DNA of 9,281 nt from Bacteroidota bacterium (GTDB taxonomy: Bacteria > Bacteroidota > Bacteroidia > Sphingobacteriales > Sphingobacteriaceae): the NCBI GenBank assembly GCA_025355225.1, contig JANYAB010000762.1:1-9281 (forward strand), in the 5' to 3' direction. Shown in pieces: positions 5,841-9,281 of the stretch (position 1 is its first letter; the number at the start of each line of letters is the position of its first letter). A program made the translations under genes and the position numbers. Below the pieces are notes generated by a model. That model saw only the letters and a program-made list of their open reading frames with translations. It made no database searches and was not told the origin of the DNA.

Positions 5841-7309
5841 CAATTTATTCCCCTAAACAATCTGCTCCACCTGATTTTGCCCAGAAAGGAAGCTTTATCA
5901 TCCCAACTCATCCAAATAAATAATGCTTTGCCTACAATATGATCTTCCGGAACAAATCCCCAAAAACGCGAGTCCTCAGAATCATGGCGATTATCACCCA
6001 TCATCCAGTAATAGTTCATTTTAAAAGTATAATTATCAGTTTTTTGACCGTTAATCAAAATATCCTTACCAACAATCTGCACTTTATTGTTTTCATATAC
6101 TTCAATGGCCCTTTCGTATAGCGGAAAAGTTAAACTGTCTAATTTAACGGTCCATCCCTTTTTGGGGATAATGATAGGCCCGAAATTGTCTACGTTCCAT
6201 TTGTAATCCGGTAATTTATCTGTTAACGCATAATGAATAGGATATTTTGTCGGGAAAACAGGGTTTTGAGTATCTGATGCACCTCTTTGCTTTATATTGG
6301 GCGTAATTGATTTAACATTGGAATATCCTTTTAAAGTATTGGCAGCTTCCTTTGTCATTGTAGGATAAGGAACATTATCATATTCCGAAACATTCAGATC
6401 ATCCTTGATTTGCGGATTTAAATCCATTCCTGATGTTGTAACAGTATAGTCAATTTGCTCGCCAGGCGGGTTCGGCGCCATCTTGCCATTTACATAAACC
6501 TGCGCACCAAGCACGCTAAGTGTATCACCTGGAGTACCCTGGCAGCGTTTTATATAATTTTCGCGTTTATCAACAGGACGGTTCAATGGCGAATCGGCGT
6601 CCATGGGATAGTTAAAAACCACCACATCGCCCTTTTTTATATCGCTTAAGCCTGGCAAGCGGTAATAGGGTAGTTTTAAGCCGTCCCAGTAAGCTTTAGT
6701 GCCAATAAGCGGCATAGTATGGTGGGCAAATGGAAATGCAACAGGTGTCATGGGTAGTCGCGGGCCATAATTCACTTTACTTACAAACAGGAAATCGCCA
6801 ACCAGCAATGATCTTTCCATAGATGGGGTAGGTATTGTGTAGGCTTCTATAAAAAGCGTGCGGATCAGGGTTGCAGCAACTACCGCAAATATGATCGCCT
6901 CTGTCCATTCGCGCGTAGTCGACTTTTTTAATGTCTTTTTGTTTTTTTCTTTGAATTCCGGGCTTGCAGATGCTCCCCAATATTTCGTTTCTTTATCAAA
7001 ACCCCATTTGGGCAGGTAGATAAATGCCAATAACACACCCGCCGCTTGCTCACGCAAAGAAAATTTTCCGAATGATTTGATAAAGTCAATAGTGATACCG
7101 ACTAAAACCAACAAATTAATGGCCGGGATAATCAATAGTATCATCCACCATACAGGTCGGCCACTTAATTTTATCATTACATAAATATTATAAATAGGGA
7201 TGATGGCTTGCCATCCCGGCTGACCGGCTTTTTCAAATAACTTCCAAAGGCCAGCGTATGGCATTATGATCAGTATTATGAAGGCTATTACAAATTCAAC
7301 GATGTTCAC
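5840..7309 (-). CDS. lepB: Signal peptidase I with N-terminal DUF5684-like membrane domain
   Basis: The 489-aa protein joins two parts. Residues 1-~105 resemble DUF5684: membrane segments at about 4-22, 56-74 and 86-100, with WKLFEKAGQPGWQAIIPIYN (22-41) between the first two. After a charged linker (~112-132) comes a complete signal peptidase I: membrane helix ~138-158, catalytic Ser163 in PTPSME, Lys254 in YIKRCQGTPGD, GDNR at 438-441 and SEDSRFWGFV. Box B is PTPSME here and PSGSME in LepB1. It presumably cleaves signal peptides outside the membrane; the role of the extra domain is unknown. The start is GTG (7307-7309, plus-strand CAC), 11 bp after the dapB stop. Later ATGs would cut into the first membrane segment. 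It lies in the apparent parB-DUF5683-dapB-lepB transcript, and is probably the ancestral-position copy because it directly follows dapB. Confidence 0.93.
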   Translation of the reverse strand: MNIVEFVIAFIILIIMPYAGLWKLFEKAGQPGWQAIIPIYNIYVMIKLSGRPVWWMILLIIPAINLLVLVGITIDFIKSFGKFSLREQAAGVLLAFIYLPKWGFDKETKYWGASASPEFKEKNKKTLKKSTTREWTEAIIFAVVAATLIRTLFIEAYTIPTPSMERSLLVGDFLFVSKVNYGPRLPMTPVAFPFAHHTMPLIGTKAYWDGLKLPYYRLPGLSDIKKGDVVVFNYPMDADSPLNRPVDKRENYIKRCQGTPGDTLSVLGAQVYVNGKMAPNPPGEQIDYTVTTSGMDLNPQIKDDLNVSEYDNVPYPTMTKEAANTLKGYSNVKSITPNIKQRGASDTQNPVFPTKYPIHYALTDKLPDYKWNVDNFGPIIIPKKGWTVKLDSLTFPLYERAIEVYENNKVQIVGKDILINGQKTDNYTFKMNYYWMMGDNRHDSEDSRFWGFVPEDHIVGKALFIWMSWDDKASFLGKIRWSRLFRGIN

Positions 7310-7320
7310 TATCTATTTAT

Positions 7321-8073
7321 TTAAGTTCCAAAATCAAACATTTCTTCAACGGAAAAAAATCCTTTTTTATCATGTACCCACTCTGCTGCCAGTACTGCGC
7401 CAAGTGCAAAGCCATTACGGTTATGGGCGGTGTGCTTAAACTCTATCACATCTACTTCAGAATCGTAAATTACTGTATGTGTTCCGGGGACGCTGTTAAT
7501 GCGAAATGATTCTATCAGCAGTTGATCGTTTTTAATGTTATCGTCACTTGCGTCATCGCCATCGGCTGTTAAAACATTCACCCAATCCTTTTTTGTATCC
7601 AGGTTTTCGATGATCCCTTCAGCTATGGTTATCGCAGTTCCGCTTGGCGCGTCCAGTTTTTGTGTGTGGTGTATTTCCTCTACCTGTACATCGTAATAAG
7701 GATAATTATTCATCAGTTTTGCAAGCACACGGTTCACATAGAAGAAAATATTTACACCGACACTAAAATTAGACGCATATAGCAGTGTGTTGTTATTTTG
7801 CAGGCACTGTTGTTTTACTTCTGGTAAATGTTCATACCAGCCCGTTGTACCTATCACTATAGGGACATTTGCCTCGAAGCAATGTTGTATATTGCTTAAA
7901 ACAGATCCGGGAGTAGTAAATTCAATTACCGCATCGGCCTTTTTTAAATTCTCGACCGTAAGCTCATGCTGGTTATCATAATCGATTTTTAATACGATAG
8001 TATGCTTGCGGTCGGTGGCGATCTTTTCAATGATCTTGCCCATTTTTCCGTAACCCAATAATGCAATGTTCAT
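7321..8073 (-). CDS. dapB: 4-hydroxy-tetrahydrodipicolinate reductase DapB
   Basis: DapB reduces 4-hydroxy-tetrahydrodipicolinate with NAD(P)H in the diaminopimelate/lysine pathway, supplying lysine and the peptidoglycan cross-link residue; it is a cytoplasmic tetramer in the family. The 250-aa protein has the nucleotide-binding loop GYGKMG (7-12), GTTGW (75-79) and the catalytic signature EIHHTQKLDAPSGTA (133-147), where His135 and Lys139 correspond to E. coli His159 and Lys163. GTH in the VPGTHTV segment also fits. Length is close to the short form of the family (E. coli DapB is 273 aa). The ATG at 8073 begins MNIALLGYGKMG, the expected first beta strand. The DUF5683 gene lies 71 bp upstream, across a gap containing a hairpin repeat; lepB2 follows after 11 bp. 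A five-codon mini-ORF ends on its start codon. Confidence 0.96.
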   Translation of the reverse strand: MNIALLGYGKMGKIIEKIATDRKHTIVLKIDYDNQHELTVENLKKADAVIEFTTPGSVLSNIQHCFEANVPIVIGTTGWYEHLPEVKQQCLQNNNTLLYASNFSVGVNIFFYVNRVLAKLMNNYPYYDVQVEEIHHTQKLDAPSGTAITIAEGIIENLDTKKDWVNVLTADGDDASDDNIKNDQLLIESFRINSVPGTHTVIYDSEVDVIEFKHTAHNRNGFALGAVLAAEWVHDKKGFFSVEEMFDFGT

Positions 8074-8090
8074 TATCTATAATTCTTCAT
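8073..8090 (-). other. Possible five-codon leader mini-ORF overlapping the dapB start
   Basis: On the minus strand, ATG at 8090-8088 opens a frame reading MKNYR and ends at TAA (8075-8073). The final A is also the first base of the dapB ATG (TAATG). An AAAGGA lies about 8 nt before this ATG, unusual where Shine-Dalgarno sequences are rare. It could help deliver ribosomes to dapB, or be chance in AT-rich DNA. Confidence 0.2.
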
Positions 8091-8106
8091 TGTTATGTCC
8101 TTTCTA

Positions 8107-8142
8107 AAAGTCTCCCCTACAGGGGGAGATTTAGAGGGGGCT
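8107..8142 (+). repeat. 36-bp GC-rich hairpin repeat, copy 2, between the DUF5683 gene and dapB
   Basis: This is the same element as 931-966 (34/36 identical). It starts 2 bp beyond the DUF5683 stop codon (8145-8147). TCTCCCC (8111-8117) pairs with GGGGAGA (8123-8129). Read on the minus strand, as the operon is transcribed, the stem is followed by ACTTTT, so it resembles a weak intrinsic terminator or attenuator before dapB. The T-run is only four bases, so read-through is likely. Confidence 0.85.
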
Positions 8143-8144
8143 TG

Positions 8145-8804
8145 TTATTTGAGCGTAAAGGTAATTTTTATAGCCGGAATTATCGGCCCGTTATTATTTA
8201 AAGCATAAACCGGTTGATTAATAATTCCCGGGCTAACTTTGAAGGATAGATTATTGTCCATCGTATAGCTTCTGATAAATTTTGCATCGATGTATGCGTC
8301 GATCATTTGAACGCCCCAAAAACCGACTGTGCCCAATATGCCGAGGTCGCGGTTGCGCCGGTAAAGGTCAGTGTAAGTAACAACATCTGCATCGTTTACT
8401 CCCGCCAATAAGGGGTTGCGTAACGACTGCGCTGCACCCTTTTCCCGAAGTAAAGCTTCTTTTAGAAAAATCGAATAATAATGCTGATTAAAAATGATAA
8501 CATCACCCAGTAGCCCTAAGCCAGTGTAAACAAAAGGTACTTTCCACCAGCGATGGTTATAAAGCTGTCCCCATCCCGGAATCATTAAAGAGCGCATAAC
8601 CGCTTTGTGTGGGTCGTGTAAAGTATCTGGATGATAAACTTTTTCCTTTGTTACTTTTGGTACAAAACGTTTTGAGGTAACGGAATCATGTTTTTGGCTG
8701 AAAATCTCCGACTTACTTTTTACGGCACCGGTGTCGGGCTTCTGTGCCTTAGCGGCAAGAACAAATCCAACTACAAACCAAATAAGGAACAAACATTTGT
8801 ACAT
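8145..8804 (-). CDS. DUF5683 domain protein, exported/membrane, function unknown
   Basis: The 219-aa protein carries an N-terminal signal peptide or anchor (MYKCLFLIWFVVGFVLAAKA, possible cleavage after Ala20 before QK), a variable polar linker (~21-62), and then the DUF5683 core. The core has the diagnostic PHKAVMRSLMIPGWGQLYN (65-83), followed by hydrophobic, glycine-rich stretches (about 88-105 and 150-170). No function is established to my knowledge; the family is common in Bacteroidota next to parB and dapB. I place the start at the ATG at 8804, 2 bp after the parB stop (TAATAATG). A longer TTG start at 8813 would overlap parB and put three extra residues before the signal peptide. The position suggests an envelope role, but that is association only. 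The end is TAA, immediately followed by the hairpin repeat. Confidence 0.88.
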   Translation of the reverse strand: MYKCLFLIWFVVGFVLAAKAQKPDTGAVKSKSEIFSQKHDSVTSKRFVPKVTKEKVYHPDTLHDPHKAVMRSLMIPGWGQLYNHRWWKVPFVYTGLGLLGDVIIFNQHYYSIFLKEALLREKGAAQSLRNPLLAGVNDADVVTYTDLYRRNRDLGILGTVGFWGVQMIDAYIDAKFIRSYTMDNNLSFKVSPGIINQPVYALNNNGPIIPAIKITFTLK

Positions 8805-8806
8805 TA

Positions 8807-9281
8807 TTACCAATCCAACATTTCAAGGATGCGGTTAAGATCATCTTCTGATAAAAAGGGGATCTCAATAGTGCCTTTGCCCTGGTTGCTTAATTTAAGT
8901 TTAACTTTTGTGCTGAATTTAGATGCCAGGTCATCCTGTATCTTCTGTACCTGGAATGATAGTGGCTCAGGTTGTTTGCCTTCTTTTTTAACCGGCGGCC
9001 TTTGCAGATCGCGGACCAGTTCCTCCACTCTACGCACGGATAATCCGTGGTGGATGATTTGCTGATGGATATATATTTGCTTCATCGCGTCATCAACGCC
9101 AATCAGCGCACGCGCATGCCCCATGCTGATCTGTCCATCACGGATGGATGCCTGTATGCTTGGCGGTAGTTTTAATAAACGCAGGTAATTGGTTATAGTT
9201 GATCGGTTTTTACTTACGCGCTCCCCAAGTTCCTCCTGTTTCAGGTTGCACTCATCAATCATACGCTGAAAACTTAAGGCT
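8807..9281 (-). CDS. parB: Chromosome-partitioning protein ParB, C-terminal part (5' end outside window)
   Basis: ParB (Spo0J) binds parS sites near the origin, spreads as a CTP-dependent clamp and works with ParA in chromosome segregation. The frame is open to the window edge (ALSFQR precedes MIDECNLKQEELG), so the ATG at 9262 is internal and about 157 codons are visible. The first part is the helix-turn-helix parS-binding region: LKQEELGERVSKNRSTITNYLRLLKLP, then ISMGHARALIG, typical of chromosomal ParB. A linker (RPPVKKEGKQPEP) leads to the C-terminal dimerisation domain, ending GTIEIPFLSEDDLNRILEMLDW. The N-terminal CTP-binding GERRxRA region is not in the window. No parS-like 16-bp palindrome was noticed in the visible part. 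parB is the first visible gene of the minus-strand cluster; the DUF5683 gene follows 2 bp after its TAA. Confidence 0.95.
   Translation of the reverse strand, partial: ALSFQRMIDECNLKQEELGERVSKNRSTITNYLRLLKLPPSIQASIRDGQISMGHARALIGVDDAMKQIYIHQQIIHHGLSVRRVEELVRDLQRPPVKKEGKQPEPLSFQVQKIQDDLASKFSTKVKLKLSNQGKGTIEIPFLSEDDLNRILEMLDW

Noticed and set aside
6940..7010. Assembly frameshift joining two genes to make the lepB2 fusion
   Set aside because: The frame is continuous through a plausible charged linker without a stop or homopolymer anomaly, so a real fusion is more likely, though it cannot be proved from sequence alone.
8805..8813. TTG start at 8813 for the DUF5683 gene
   Set aside because: The ATG at 8804 gives a clean signal peptide and a non-overlapping 2-bp junction with parB; the TTG adds only three residues.
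8688..9065. 125-codon plus-strand ORF antisense to parB and the DUF5683 gene
   Set aside because: It is opposite two recognised genes and its translation is low-complexity, serine/leucine-rich shadow sequence.
8807..9281. parS site inside parB
   Set aside because: I looked for a TGTTnCACGTGnAACA-type palindrome in the visible part and found none.

Overview
The window looks like chromosomal DNA of a Bacteroidota member, most likely a Sphingobacteriaceae species (Mucilaginibacter/Pedobacter-like). The clues are: the gene order parB, DUF5683 gene, dapB, lepB, which as I recall it is conserved in this phylum; signal peptidases with the enlarged insert typical of Bacteroidota; a bacillithiol synthase BshC of the Bacteroidota type; a TAnnTTTG promoter element; almost no Shine-Dalgarno sequences; and two kinds of short dispersed repeat between genes. 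The genus is inference, because no rRNA or marker search was possible.

Plus-strand half (1-3981). It opens inside rimO (ribosomal protein uS12 methylthiotransferase; only the C-terminal part is present). Next come bshC, an RBBP9/YdeN-type serine hydrolase gene 2 bp behind it, and then an Ldh-family NAD(P)-dependent 2-hydroxyacid dehydrogenase gene. The last has its own Bacteroidota-type promoter, which predicts a nearly leaderless mRNA. These genes do not form one obvious pathway.

Minus-strand half (3982-9281). Read in transcription order from the right edge: parB (5' end outside the window), a DUF5683 membrane/exported protein, dapB (lysine/peptidoglycan precursor synthesis), lepB2 (signal peptidase I fused to an N-terminal DUF5684-like membrane domain) and lepB1 (a shorter tandem paralogue). 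The tight spacing up to lepB2 suggests one transcript linking chromosome segregation, cell-envelope precursor synthesis and protein export. Downstream on the same strand is a compact, AT-rich DUF433/DUF5615 pair with toxin-antitoxin-like organisation. Its last stop codon abuts the stop codon of the dehydrogenase gene with no bases between.

The most interesting structure is in the repeats. A 36-bp GC-rich hairpin repeat occurs twice (34/36 identical): once in the dapB/DUF5683 gap, and once inside bshC, where it is read in frame as exactly 12 codons. A second family is a degenerate 7-bp tandem repeat. It fills the whole gap between the two lepB genes (16 heptads, 112 bp) and forms five-heptad arrays at the bshC 5' end and the lepB1 3' end. 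The same five-heptad order recurs at all three loci, so a composite unit of about 35 bp seems to have been copied. I found no RNA genes, CRISPR array, insertion sequence or phage genes. No gene-free stretch exceeds 300 bases. I see no convincing new multi-gene system; the repeats are the part worth following up.
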